The translations under genes and the position numbers were made by a program. This document shows, one piece after another, positions 44,773 through 56,045 of a stretch of DNA of 64,000 nt; the first letter of the stretch is position 1; every line of letters starts with the position of its first letter. The DNA is taken from assembly GCA_029204225.1 (NCBI GenBank), contig CM055111.1, forward strand, positions 17,283,019-17,347,018, read 5' to 3'. The DNA comes from Diphasiastrum complanatum. Lineage: Eukaryota > Streptophyta > Lycopodiopsida > Lycopodiales > Lycopodiaceae. The notes below the pieces were generated by a model. That model saw only the letters and a program-made list of their open reading frames with translations. It ran no database searches and was not told the origin of the DNA.

Positions 44773-45805
44773 TCACATTTGACTTATTATCTTTTGCAAA
44801 TATTTGGGTAGAGGACGGTTGAAACTATACTTGATGAACAATTCCTCGCCAAACCTAATAGATCTAGTGGCACAGACCATTACATAAGTGCCCTTTACAT
44901 TCCCAGTAAAACATTCTTCTTTTCCATTGGTGCATTCTTCAAAATCACAATTTGTCAATAGAGGGTGGCCAATGGAACTATTTATATATGCAGCAATGTT
45001 TCCGTGCATATCTGGATGTCCATCAATGTATGTACAATTTTCCCTTGAGATGTTGCCTCCTTGCATGCGTTGCTCCTCTAAAGAACAAGCATTTCAATTC
45101 AAGCCATATACTTGCATCCTCCATTGGTGATGACACAAAGCATGCCAATCACCCCAATTGTATTGATGTCTTGCATATGGCATCAATGTCACAACACTAT
45201 TTAGAGGGACCTCAATACTACTCAATGCAAAAAGGCCCAAACCAACCTCAGGAAAGTGTTCACTAGGCATGATCCTGTACATTCGACCCCAATACGTAGT
45301 AAATGGTGTTCCATTTAATGGTAATGGTGATTGGAGTGGCCAACATGAATATCTACTTCTAATGAAAGTTTTTACTAATGGTTGCATCTAGGTGGAAGAG
45401 GAAGATCAGACAAAGAACCTAGAATGTCTTTTGACACATCAACAGTGCGTAGAAATTTGCAATTATCTTTCAAACTAGTCATAGTACGTCCAAGACATGT
45501 TTTCCTTTTTAAAGGGTGGTCAAGTTTGTGGAATCCATGTGGAGTATCGTGGAGGACTCATGTGCAACATCTAGGATAGGTGTGGTTGGGTGGTAAGAAT
45601 GTTGTAGAGATTTGGAGACATGGATTGAATCACAAGGCATTGATGAACTAATTATATCATGAAAGGGGTCATCATCAACAAGAGCATCATCTAAGATCAA
45701 TGATGATCCAAAATCAATATTCATGTGATTTATCCTATCAATAATATTCTCGATCTCTCTTGCAACTCTTTTCCTTGAAACCAACTTATGTTCCTTCTTC
45801 TGCAA
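44773..45805 (-). pseudogene. SET-domain protein remnant
   Basis: On the minus strand two frames in the same phase (45094-45387 and 44773-45066) are split by one stop near 45090, probably a Trp codon changed to stop. Readable landmarks: VGLGLFALSSIEVPLNSVVT (the SET start, G.Glfa...i), the HGNIAAYINSSIGHPLLTNC block in the position of the NHS..PN motif, and RSIRFGEELFIKYSF, the GEEL..Y end motif. SET domains transfer methyl groups, usually to histone lysines. The conserved Asn-His-Ser is changed to INSS, so activity is doubtful even without the stop. An upstream frame at 45509-45805 (RKRVAREIENIIDRINHMN) may be another exon. No pre-SET Cys cluster is seen. Confidence 0.6.
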
Positions 45806-45830
45806 AAGTTGAAAATGTTAGATGTATCAG

Positions 45831-45834
<4 letters not shown>

Positions 45835-45909
<75 letters not shown>

Positions 45910-46008
45910 CATGAAACATAAATTAATATATAACACAAATCGTAAACCGGCAGCATGAATCACACACATGCACACACACAAACACACACACACACACACA
46001 CACACACC
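45835..46008. repeat. Compound (TC)n and (CA)n microsatellites
   Basis: (TC)n at 45835-45906, then an imperfect (CA)n at about 45961-46008. Confidence 0.95.
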
Positions 46009-46092
46009 CACCCTAAACACACTTCATGAGAACATTATAGAGTGCTAATCAAAACTCCAGAGCCACACAATTATATCCTACTCCAAAATGTC

Positions 46093-46432
46093 ACCACATG
46101 CTCCCTCCCTGCGATGTTTGGGCTTTTTTTGTGGAAGTCATCTTCCAACAAAAGCATTTGAACCATGCCTTTAACAGAAGAAAACAATGGCTTCACACCT
46201 TCCTAGAATTGGGAGTGTTGGTTACTTTTAACTCTCTCTCCAGTGTTCGGAAAACTTTTTTGAGGTTTCCCTCAAAAATCCCATATCTTAAGGAGTATTC
46301 CGGCTACTGACAGGGGATATGCTTCTACTTGCCGGTTTTCCTCAATTTATCACGTAAAAATTCCTGCAAAATTTTGTAGTTGTCGATTTTGGGGAAAAGA
46401 TGCCGGTTCCATTCCTTAAGAAGGGCTTTCCC

Positions 46433-46476
<44 letters not shown>

Positions 46477-46562
46477 GTGAATGAGTCTATTATGGGTGAT
46501 TGGATATGGAAAGCAAGATAAACTACATCTAATCATTCTATTTGGATTTTTTCTTTTAGAAG
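46093..46562. repeat. CT-tract repeat family, copy 2
   Basis: Matches 5504-5827: CATGCTCCCTCCCTGCG, CATTTGAACCATGCCTTTAA, GAATTGGGAGTGTTGGTT, then a CT tract (resuming 46436-46473) and GACGTGAATGAGTCTATTAT. A 196-bp insertion at 46242-46437 splits the CT run. Confidence 0.75.
46242..46437. mobile_element. Short inverted-repeat element (MITE-like), copy C, inside a CT tract
   Basis: Left end AGTGTTCGGAAAAC and right end GCTTTCCCGAACTCT are inverted repeats of about 11 bp. CT repeats lie on both sides, while the related locus at 5649 has an unbroken tract, so 5.6 kb serves as an empty site. Near its left end TTTTTTGAGG and CCCTCAAAAATCC align with the right end of copy A. No coding capacity. 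Confidence 0.65.
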
Positions 46563-46805
46563 CGTGATTCTATTTTGTAGAGAGGCTCTACAACTTCAAG
46601 CGTTCATGATGTGGAAGAAAATGTGGAAAATGTTGTGGAGCAAAATGTGGAAGAGAACATTCATTTGCCATGCAAATCATGTGCTAAAATAGATACATTA
46701 CATTGAATTCATCAATAGATACATTTGCATTCCATAGATGTGCAATAAATAGACTATACATTGCATTGAATACATCAATAAATACATTTGCATTCAATAG
46801 ACTAT

Positions 46806-47061
46806 ACATTTGCATTCATGAATTAAAAATATATGCATTCAAAATTTTTGCAAGAATGATGTGGTGCCAAAACATTATATTGATTGATTTAAAAAAAAAG
46901 TACATTGATGAGAGAATAAATTCTCCCTTCATACATTGCCTTCTACAAGGCCTTACATTTAATTTAAAAACTCTACTCATCATCACTTCCTCCCTCCTCG
47001 CTTCCTTCGTCTTGTAGGTGTACGTTCGTGTCCACATCTTCAAACTCCCCTTTGCTCTCAT
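46806..47061 (-). pseudogene. CACTA-type gene tail, inverted copy
   Basis: Reverse complement matches 7528-7776, including the acidic block (EGGSDDE-type end) and the 3' flank ending AATTAAAAATATATGC. A short plus-strand VEENVEN-type piece at 46603-46660 suggests an inversion inside the remnant. Confidence 0.5.
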
Positions 47062-47244
47062 TCATGCATATATCCATGCCTATCCACGACTATATCCACG
47101 CGAAATGTTTTTGCCCATGCCTCCTCCTTTTTGTGCGTGGATATTTGCTACATGTGTTCTTGTGACATGTAGTTCCATTTCGTCCAATACAAAAAATACA
47201 ATGCACTGTGTGGATGCATGGATGACACTTTCGTATAGAGCATA

Positions 47245-48139
47245 TTGACAAAAGTAGAAATACGTACGATTGTGGAGTCATGGCAAATTTTACCCAAGAG
47301 AGTCGAGCAAGCACAACGGACACCAGTTTACTCTCTTCTCAAATTGATTATTGTGGGACAATCAATGGCATCTTTGAAGTTGGATTTAGACAATTCAACT
47401 TTTTCATATTTGATGTCAAATGGTTCAAAGTTATTTGCAATGGTCCCAATGCAATTGTCAGAGATGAGAGTAGTTATTTTGCCATTGAATCTGCCAAGCT
47501 TTGGACAGATCAAAGCGATACATTTGTTTTTCATCAACCATGTGAGCAGGTACATTTCTTCTATGTCTTCAAGATGTCTATGTTCTTTTGTTGTCAATCA
47601 GTCGATTTTCAGTGTACTGCAAAAAATGTATATTGTGTATAGTAATACCCAACCAACTGTAACAAAGCTATGGATATTAACTACAAGTCAATGTTTATGG
47701 TAACATCGATCAATTACAAGTGGTCTTTCACCCCGATCGTTCCAGATGGTCATACGTGATTCAAGTCGCTCCTCGAAGTAAAAGAATTTTTGAAGATAGA
47801 GATGTCGTGGAGGACATGGCGCTGCTAGTTGATGCACCTCATGAACAAGATCGTGATGACGGATTCGATAACACATTTTTGGAGGATGATCATGTGCAAG
47901 CTTCACAAGCTAATGATGATGTTGAGCGTGATGCATCATCATCGGATGGATCAATGACACACGACACACCTTCTTGGTCTCACTCGTTGCAACCGTCGCC
48001 ATTAGCTTTTGAAGATCAACTTGTTAATGATGACGCTATAAGAGATATTTGGATAGAATTAGAGATAGACTCATTTGGTTTGGCAGATTTGTCGCATGAT
48101 GATGTAGAAAATGATAACGATGAACTACCAAATAAATAA
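47245..48139 (+). pseudogene. CACTA (En/Spm) TNPD-type protein C-terminus (DUF4216-like)
   Basis: Frame 47280-47642 holds CGTINGIFEVGFRQFNFFIF, DVKWFKVICNG and ESAKLWTDQSDTFVFHQPCE, matching the DUF4216 region found downstream of the transposase domain in plant CACTA elements (yG.i..i.el.y..f...lF.cdWf). GTACAT at 47549 may be a splice donor. After a frame change, 47720-48139 reads RSRWSYVIQVAPRSKRIFED, then an acidic tail to a stop at 48137-48139. The catalytic transposase domain is not present. C-terminal exons of a transposase gene, decayed. Confidence 0.7.
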
Positions 48140-48516
48140 GTGACACAATACGATGTATTTTAACTCATTGTAATATTAATCATATTGCTCATAGATGCAA
48201 TAACACTTTATTAATTGACTAGTTGACATCGAACAAAAAGTAGATGCATGTGGTACACAATTTGTGATCATCATTTTTTTGTGATACATAAATTTCTTTA
48301 TTCACTTGTGCATATGGCAACCAATGTTGATAGAAAATGGAATTCAATGTATTGATAGGTAACAAATTCCAAAAGTGAGATCCATTTACATTCTGTTTTA
48401 TACCGTGGTTTATACTGAGGGGCCTTTTTTTCATTAGTCTGGGTATTACCCTCGGTTAGCAGAGTGTCCTGAAATGCCTCTGGCCACCTGGACTCTCTCT
48501 ATAACCCTCTCTATAA
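48140..48516. other. No recognisable gene
   Basis: AT-rich 3' flank of the CACTA remnant; nothing codes recognisably. Confidence 0.4.
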
Positions 48517-48774
48517 ATGTCTCAAAACAAGTTCAAATTTGGTAGGCTTATTCTTGATGAGGATGGTTTGGATGTCCAAGATGAAAATGATGATGCTTTT
48601 GTGTTGTCTTCATACATGCTTGCTAATGATGGAGATCTAGATCCATGGTGGATTGATAGTGGAGCAAGTTCGCACATGACTATTTACAAAGAGTACTTCT
48701 GTTGTGTCAATGTAGCATAGGGTTCGAACGCTGGGAGCGTCAACCCCGCCTTCACCTGCATAGCAAAAGGGGGG

Positions 48775-48837
<63 letters not shown>

Positions 48838-49031
48838 CCTAGGTCAAGAGAGGCTTTGGGGGCTTGAGCGCCTACTCAAAGCTATTCACACCCAACCTAG
48901 GAAGGAGAGAGAGAAAGAGAGGAGAGATAAAAGGCCTTGGCTAGGAAAGGCTTTGACAACGGTGCCATTGTTGTGTTGTCAATGTAGCATAGGGTCCGAA
49001 CATTGGGAGTGTCAGCCCCACCTTCACTTGC

Positions 49032-49080
<49 letters not shown>

Positions 49081-49219
49081 CTTTGGGGGCTCAAGTGCAC
49101 CCAAAGCTATTCACACCCAACTTAGGAAAGAGAGAGACAAAGAGAGATTACAGATAGAAGGCCTTGTCTAGGAAAGACTTTGGGGGCGGCTCGAGCACCT
49201 ACCCAAAGCTATTCGATCC

Positions 49220-49304
<85 letters not shown>

Positions 49305-49911
49305 TGCTTTGATTGAGAATGTCAAATGAGTAAAGATCGTGCACTTTTTACTTCTTTGTTGGCATATGGAGATGACAAGAGGGTGATCTACATGGCCAAT
49401 ATTGATGGTGAGTGTGCAATCAAAGAGATTGGCACAATTCCTATTTCTCTCTCTACAAATAGGAATGTTCATTTTAAGGATGTTTTGTTCATTCCATTTA
49501 TTACCAATAATTTACTTAGTGTGAGTCAATTGCTAATTAAAGGCCTCAAAGTTGAGTTTGATGGAGATGCTTGTATGATCAAAAGGAAGGATATCTTGAT
49601 TGAAAAAGGTAAAAAACTAGGAAAGTTGTTCAAACTAGATGCTTGTGTTACTGCTAACCAAGTTGGATGTGTTGCAAGAGAGCAAATACCTATTCAAGAG
49701 GTTTGTTATAAGACACCTCAACTTCAAGTCATTGGAGGTAACGGCTAGGAAGCAAGTTGTGATTGGTCTTCTAAGTTCCTTAAGTAGCATCAATCATGTT
49801 TGTGAGTCTTGTGCTTTGTCAAAGTCTCATAGACAACCTCATACTAGATCTACATCAATATCCATAAAGCCTTTTCAAGTTGTACATTCGAATATTCACC
49901 AAAATCAGTAA
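48517..49911 (+). pseudogene. Copia protease/pre-integrase interrupted by GA-rich repeats
   Basis: Frame 48517-48720 ends with the intact protease motif PWWIDSGASSHMTIYKEYF, the only DSGA protease of the copia remnants here. About 600 bp of GA-rich repeat follows, after which protease resumes in another frame at 49370 (IKEIGTIPISLSTNRNVHFK, FKDVLFIPFITNNLLSVSQL). A frameshift near 49745 leads to NHVCESCALSKSHRQPH, the GAG-pre-integrase Cys pair, ending at 49911. Gag upstream and integrase downstream are missing. Confidence 0.85.
48701..49299. repeat. Duplicated GA-tract unit with B-box-like sequence
   Basis: A ~272-bp unit occurs twice (from about 48701 and 48973): GTCAATGTAGCATAGGGT, then TTCGAACGCTGGGAGCGTCA, a GA tract, GGCTTTGGGGGCT and CAAAGCTATTCACACCCAAC. 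GA tracts lie at 48778-48834, 49037-49080 and 49222-49299. GGGTTCGAAC resembles a Pol III B box, so a truncated SINE carrying a GA-rich tail is possible. Confidence 0.7.
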
Positions 49912-51480
49912 TATAGCTGCCATAATAATGGGTATGTGATATTTATATGCCTTGCCACCGTAGCATACACTGCATCAAACTTGTTACAAGATCTTGTTGC
50001 CCATGTTGTAAACCTTGTGCACTTCTTAATGGTTTGATAGTGCAAGTCATTATGTATCATTAAGGCATGTTCGACCTCATATATATATATCTTCATCCAG
50101 CCTTGTAAGAATGCCCAAGCCAAAATTGTTTGTTCTTTCAACTCCAAATTCTGCCAGAACTCATATAACTCACATAGCTCCCATGGCTCATCTCACTCTT
50201 CTGTTGTGATATCCACCTTTGACAAGAACAAATAGTCAATATTCCATGCATGTTCGATGTTGCGTTGATGTATCCAAGGCTGTAAAGACTTGTACATGCT
50301 GTTTACCTTCCTTCCCAATCTTGTTCTAGGTCTTTTCGCCCGACGTGGTACAACCATCAGGGATTGATTTTCTATTGACTTTCCCATAGCTTGGCTATGT
50401 TGGTGTTGACTTGTATCCACTTGCACGTAATCTCATCTAAGCTTGAGTTGATCTATCAAATCCGCAATGTTCTTCAATAAGCCCTTTGCCTCTTCTTGTA
50501 ATTTCTACCACTCTATTTCTTTGTTTTGAAGTGTGCCTTGTAAGTCAGACAAGTGTTGTTTTAAGTGCTGCATATCGGTCATAGATTGTTGTAGGTTTGC
50601 CTGCTCTTGAACTGCTTCTGGATGCGACAACTAGTTATTGCAATGGTGTGCCACCGATAACAACCCTCGTGTTCAGCTAATTTCTTTTCTTGTTGCATGT
50701 TCTCCTCTTGCAAATATCCCTGCTCTTCCACAAATTGTTCCGGTTTGTCCATGACATGGGTGTGTAGAATATTCTTCGTCCATTCCTTGAGTCTCGTGTT
50801 GTCACTACAGACGGTCCACTTGTAGTGATGCTATCGAGTTGGGTTTGTAATAAATCCCTCTCATATTCAATCACATGTATGTTTGCATTCCACCGGCTTC
50901 TCTCTAGAGTTTCGTTATTCTCTCAAAACATTGTGCATTGCGATCTAACAACGCTTTACTCTCCTCATCCCTTCTTGTGAGCTTATCTTGTAATCAGCTT
51001 ATACGTACTTCTCTCTCTTATAGTTGTGTCTGGTAATTCGCCCTTCTTCTTCTACAATTCTTAAGCGTTTTGTTCGTTGAACATACAGAGTATGCAATAC
51101 GAAACCTGCCCTTCTAGGCATTGGTAACTTTTAACAAATTCCATACCAGATCATAGACCTGGAGAAAAGTCGTTAGCGGTGTGTAGAAATGTCCGGATGT
51201 TGTCATCATCACGGTATTTCAATTCTTCAAATGTAGAAGCTGAGTTGCCTAGCACAAATCTTGTTGGCGCTCTTCATTCTCTTGTTGATCTTCTAGGAGA
51301 TCCTTCTGGTATTGCAATGCTCTTGTCTTTATCTGTTCTTCTAGGTCCAGAACCATTTCGATTTACAGGTGTTGTAGCAATAGGCTGGCATGCGAATCTT
51401 TCTTCGTCTGATTCGTCGCCCGAATGAGGTGCGACTCCAACATCTTCGTCTGAGTGTTCATCCTCTGCTCTCTCTGTCAC
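49912..51480 (-). pseudogene. Unidentified gene region, coiled coil with acidic segment
   Basis: Minus-strand frames from the right: 51274-51480 (acidic, HSDEDVGVAPHSGDESDEER), a stretch with FEELKYRDDDNIRTFLHTAN, Gln/Leu-rich coiled-coil-like blocks around 50640-50990 (YERDLLQTQLDSITTSG), then a basic block (VPRRAKRPRTRLGRKVNSMY, 50193-50426) and QTILAWAFLQGWMKIYIYEV (49905-50147). Few stops separate them, so a single old gene of about 1.5 kb is plausible. I do not recognise it; gag-like or host origin are both possible. Confidence 0.3.
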
Positions 51481-53692
51481 GGTTCATAGATCCTAGTATT
51501 GTCTTTTAAGGAATTCATAACTGACAGGATCATTGTTGGCCATTGTTCTGCTCTCATTGAATTTGACGTCTCTGATTGTCTTCAATGTGTTTATCTCTGG
51601 CACATAGATTCTCTAAAAATAAGTATTTACCTTGCATCGATTCTTAGACATTAATGACATGTTTTATTCAAGAAATTTGTACTTTCATACATTTTCAAGA
51701 GAATGGCTAGGCCTTTGTGAGACATATAGCATAACTTTCTTGTTTTTCTTTCTTATGTCCCCATCAAGAAAACTTGGTGTACCACAATTTTCCTGTTTTC
51801 ATCTATTACGTCCTCATTTTGTGCATCAAATTGGAGTTAAACTCATGACCTAATTAAAGGAGAGAAAATAAAGTGATAAGCAGCTCACCACTTATTAAAA
51901 GTAAACTATCTTATTATGTACTTTATTTCTCTTGCATGTCCTCATTTGTGTGGCTAACTCCTAACTTCAAAGAGAATAAATGAGGTCCTCACCAACTCAC
52001 CACCTAATCAAGCAAAGAACTATTTATAAGCTATAGACTATGGATTTAGCTTGATAATACCTTGATGCATACATACAAATACCAAAACTGTCTATGATCT
52101 AGAAAATCTAAGGTCTGCATTTCACCAACTAGCTTCTTGTTGTACATAAAGCTTCATCCGCGAAAAAACATAATGTTAAATCTCAAGATGTGAACATACT
52201 TCAAATTTCTATGGAGATTCATTTCTAGAAAAGAAAAAGACGTCAATTCTCTCTTAGAGAAACCATGTTTGGAGCTCATTGGAGGTTGTCTCTTAAAAAA
52301 AATGTGTCTCAAAATCTATGCTTCAAACACTACATTTATCCTCATCTTCAAGCCTCATAAGGATCATTGTAAATTCTTAGACAAATCTTCTCATGTACTA
52401 GGTTATTATCATTATTTAAACAATTTACAAAGTACATTTCTAGATCTACGTTATGAACGATTTATTTTATGAGCAATACCATCACATTTTAGTTTTCCAA
52501 TAAACTTCTCATATTGACATCTAATGAGAGATAAGCACCTAACACTAAATCTTGTGCCAACAATCCAATTATTGGCTGCCACATAGCACATGAGCCTTGT
52601 GACATCTAGGCATTGGATGTCCTCATAGAATTTATGACCAAAGTCCACTAGTATAAAAACTTTCACAAATTAAGTAACCTTTATTGGATGTCATGCAAAG
52701 TCCAATAGATTACAAAATCTCAAAATAAACACGTAACAAAATTCACACTTAGACATCAAACTCGAAAAGGGGTCTTAGGCCTTCAACATGGTTGGGCCTT
52801 CCTTGCTCAAGGGTTCCACAGCCCTTGGGGACCTAGGGCAAAGGTCCTCTCACATTGTAAATTTGTAACTACCTTTGCTTATACAAAATTAATTAAAAAA
52901 TAGAACAGTATCATAAATTAAGCTTATAACTAAACGGACAAAATTTACTTATATGTCACATTTGTGTGTCGGACTTGCAAGAAAGAAATAGACGCGAGAT
53001 AATATCTTTGAGCGGTTTGTTCCCAAAATGAAATAGCGCATTACCACTTTCAACTTTCGATTCTAATCAACGTGATTCTGTACTGCGCGATAGGTAATCA
53101 ATGGACTGACGGAGATCAGAACCGCAAAATCGTGAGATGGACGAGAGAGTTTATACACAAATGGCAGGCTTTTGATTCGGATGTGCCTAGGGGATAGTTG
53201 ACCGCAAAGAAGCTTATACAGATCACAGATCAGTGGAAAGCGGATCTTAAAGCTAGTGAAAATGCAAATAGAACTTGCACACAATTTCCTGCTCTCCAAA
53301 ATATTTTAGCAACTTTTGTCCTCATGCTTCTTAAGACGTAGTGCTAAGAAACTAATCTCGTTAGAAAACTAAAACTGCTACTAATTCTATTTAACTTTTT
53401 ATATTAAGGAGGCTTTGAGCCTTTGGCCCAAGTTTCCGCCCACGAGTGGGGCAGGGAAGCGAATGGAATCTGAGTAGTCAAGCCCAACACACGCACAGTA
53501 GACCACCGCACCAAGCGTGGGCCTATTATTTATATCTACTCAGATTGAATTACGCATTTGGCGAACAAAATATTAAGGACTGTTCATGCGCCAATATCAC
53601 AGACATGCTCTTCAGTGCACAGAAAACATGGAGATCCAACATTTACAGCCGTATTATGAACTTCGGCGCATTGTGGAGGTTTAAAAATGGTG
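51481..53692. other. No recognisable gene
   Basis: AT-rich with short frames on both strands. Around 53080-53330 a plus-strand reading (RKIVRWTREFIHKWQAFDSD) looks protein-like for about 60 codons, but I cannot name it. 52760-52850 is a GC-richer patch of unknown nature. Confidence 0.35.
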
Positions 53693-56045
53693 CTAAAGTC
53701 GGATAGACAATCCGTGCTCTTGAAATATGACATCTACATCTTTGACAAGCCTCTCAGTTTGAGCAGTATAGAACAGAGATTTTAGTTGAGATATTAACAT
53801 GACTCCTGGAAGATGATCAGCACTGAGGAGCGTCGATGCCAGGACATTTTCCATCAAATAGCCTTCATCTGGCCTGGAAAATTTCTGTCGACGATTCAAA
53901 TGGCTACTCTGATCTCTGGTCTGTCTAGTAAGGCCCTGATCATTTTGGTATGGTTGAGAACTATTGGTACGCTGTTCAGAAGTCATTTTGTTAGTCCACA
54001 TAGTTGCTAGCAGAATCATTGGCGCTCCCACAAGTTCAAGCTCGCTCGGAGATTTGTGTCGGAGAAGTGTAGAGAAAAATGCACCCCAGACCGGAATAGT
54101 AAATCAAAGTGGCGACGGATGCGTTCACTCCACGCAGAGCTCGTATTTCCAACCAGCTGCAAACTCCACCACAGACGATGCCATTGTAGATTAATGGAAG
54201 CCATGGTAAATGTTGAGCCAGTGTTGTAAAGTCTAAACCCCAATCACTAGAACTGGTGCATAGGTTGCATATCTCCCAGAAAAAGCTGAGGACAGATAAT
54301 ACGGCCGACTGAAGGGCATGTAAACGCTTTGCATCCAATGCTTTAGCGATTCCAAAGACTTCTGATCGAAATATTTGCAGAGCAGAAATTAATGAACTCG
54401 CGAAAACCCACGGGTTTCCACGTTGTGGAATAATGATGCCTTTCCACCCTGAACCTTCTTCCTCCAGCAGACCCATACCTAACAGGGAAAATCAATGTTT
54501 GATTAGTGACTTTAACCGCTCATCTGGGATAGGTTATCGACACCTCCAGAAAGACCATGCACTGAATGCCTTTTACCATGTAGTACATCTGAGAGCTTCT
54601 ACTAATTAACTGCCTGAATGACTAAATATTTGATAGCTGATATTAGATAGATCACCAGATAGTGCTATAAAGGTAGAAAGCCACCTGACTCCAGTTACCG
54701 ACCGGCCAGCGCAAAGTTTCATCAAGGGAACAAGCATCACCTGCTATCCATGCATTGTTAGCTTGAAGGAGAGAAAGACATGTAAACAAAAGTTTTGTGT
54801 CTTCGAATTTTTATATGAAATGATGGAAAAAGTTTTGTAAAAAGACAAAACCGCAAGATCATAACGATAGAGATAATCGAACAATAAACACTTCATTTTC
54901 ATCACTTTCATAATATTGCATTGCCATAAGTTTGTATCCCAAGATCCATGTTCCTAACATTTCGCACTAGTATTTAGAATTACGTACGTACAATGCTACG
55001 ATATGTCTTATGTTGTACATTGCAGTGTGGTTTCAAGGCGGGGAAAAGATTCTTAATATTTTCATGTCAATGTAATCATTGCCTTTTAGCATCATCTTTG
55101 TTGAAGCACTTACGCTGAGTGTATACAGCAACGGCGCATCGTTCAAACCATCCCCGTTTGCCCCGAATGTTTGGATGATGCTATATAGGAATGACCATGA
55201 GCCTAGCTCCACTCCTGCTCTGATAAGTGTAGGGTCCATATCCCTCAGGGCGCTAATCAAAGCTGGAAAATGAACCAACAGGGCCGATATAGATCGTAAA
55301 AGAGAACTGAAGCTTGGAGACATGCCAGGTGTGGCGTCATCAGCAATCTGTGTTGCAGCAATACCCGAACCGTATAGAGCAGCTAATAGGTTCAACAGCA
55401 TCAGAGCGATGACTTGCTTACTTTTGGCCAGTTTCCTTATTCTTTTCAACCAGGCGAATTTATGGAAGCCGGAGTCTACTTCCAGAACGTTTCCAAACAA
55501 TCTTTGAGATGACGCCTGCGACAACCAATATCAACTATAAAGCGTGAACAATTTTGGAAGAAAACATGAATATAATGTAGTGGAACAAACAGTTATGCTA
55601 AAAGTCGGATCATCTGTTCACTAATTCAACACCTCGTAGACTTTCATTAACCTCGCATCAAGTGGAAATATGCAGGTAAAAATTACTACATAACGTTCTA
55701 GGTAAAGACGGATCGATCAATAGAGTTTCATTAACCTTATATAAAAACTCAATCATCATGCGAGTAAAGACATAAAATATAGACGTGAAGAAATAGTACC
55801 TAACGTTTTAGCTAGAAGACGGATCAAAGGCAGATCAATCAGACTTGGGCATTCGATCAAATTGGATTGAAATTTCAATTGCATTTGTACTTACTAGCTG
55901 TGGACGGATGGTGCCGATGTAATTTGAGGGATTTGCATTGTGAGGTGCTTGGTCCACTGCTGCGTATGGGCATTCGTTTTCGGGATCGTGAATTGTCTTT
56001 TTTACCAGACTTCTACTATCGTCCTCTTTCACATGTACACGGTAT
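53693..56045 (-). pseudogene. EamA-type (drug/metabolite) transporter gene, frameshifted
   Basis: Four minus-strand exons with proper splice sites: 55895-56045 (donor GTAAGT), 55114-55515 (acceptor CGCAG, donor GTAAGT), 54656-54740 (acceptor AGCAG) and the last from 54478 down to the stop at 53693. Phases agree across the joins. Visible membrane-like parts include VIALMLLNLLAALYGSGIAA, RAGVELGSWSFLYSIIQTFG, VMLVPLMKLCAGRS, WVFASSLISALQIFRSEVFG, LPLIYNGIVCGGVCSWLEIR and ELVGAPMILLATMWTN. This order matches the ten-helix EamA (DMT) carriers of plants, which move small metabolites across membranes; plastid forms exist, but the N-terminal exon is missing, so location is unknown. A one- or two-base shift near 54100 (after LIYYSG) breaks the last domain; the shifted frame then stays open to 53693. 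Either a recent pseudogene or a base-call error. Upstream exons may have been lost to the copia insertion at 56.9 kb. Confidence 0.75.

Noticed and set aside
48715-48740. tRNA gene suggested by GGGTTCGAAC
   Set aside because: No acceptor stem, A box or cloverleaf can be formed around it; kept only as a possible SINE-type B box.
48897-49472. Frames rich in Ser-Leu or Arg-Glu
   Set aside because: They are translations of GA/CT runs.
54016-54243. Second minus-strand frame over the last transporter exon
   Set aside because: Alternative frame of the same exon; only the frame around LPLIYNGIVCGG and the shifted ELVGAPMILL end make sense as EamA.
55079-55507. Plus-strand frames over the transporter exon
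   Set aside because: Antisense to a well-supported spliced exon.
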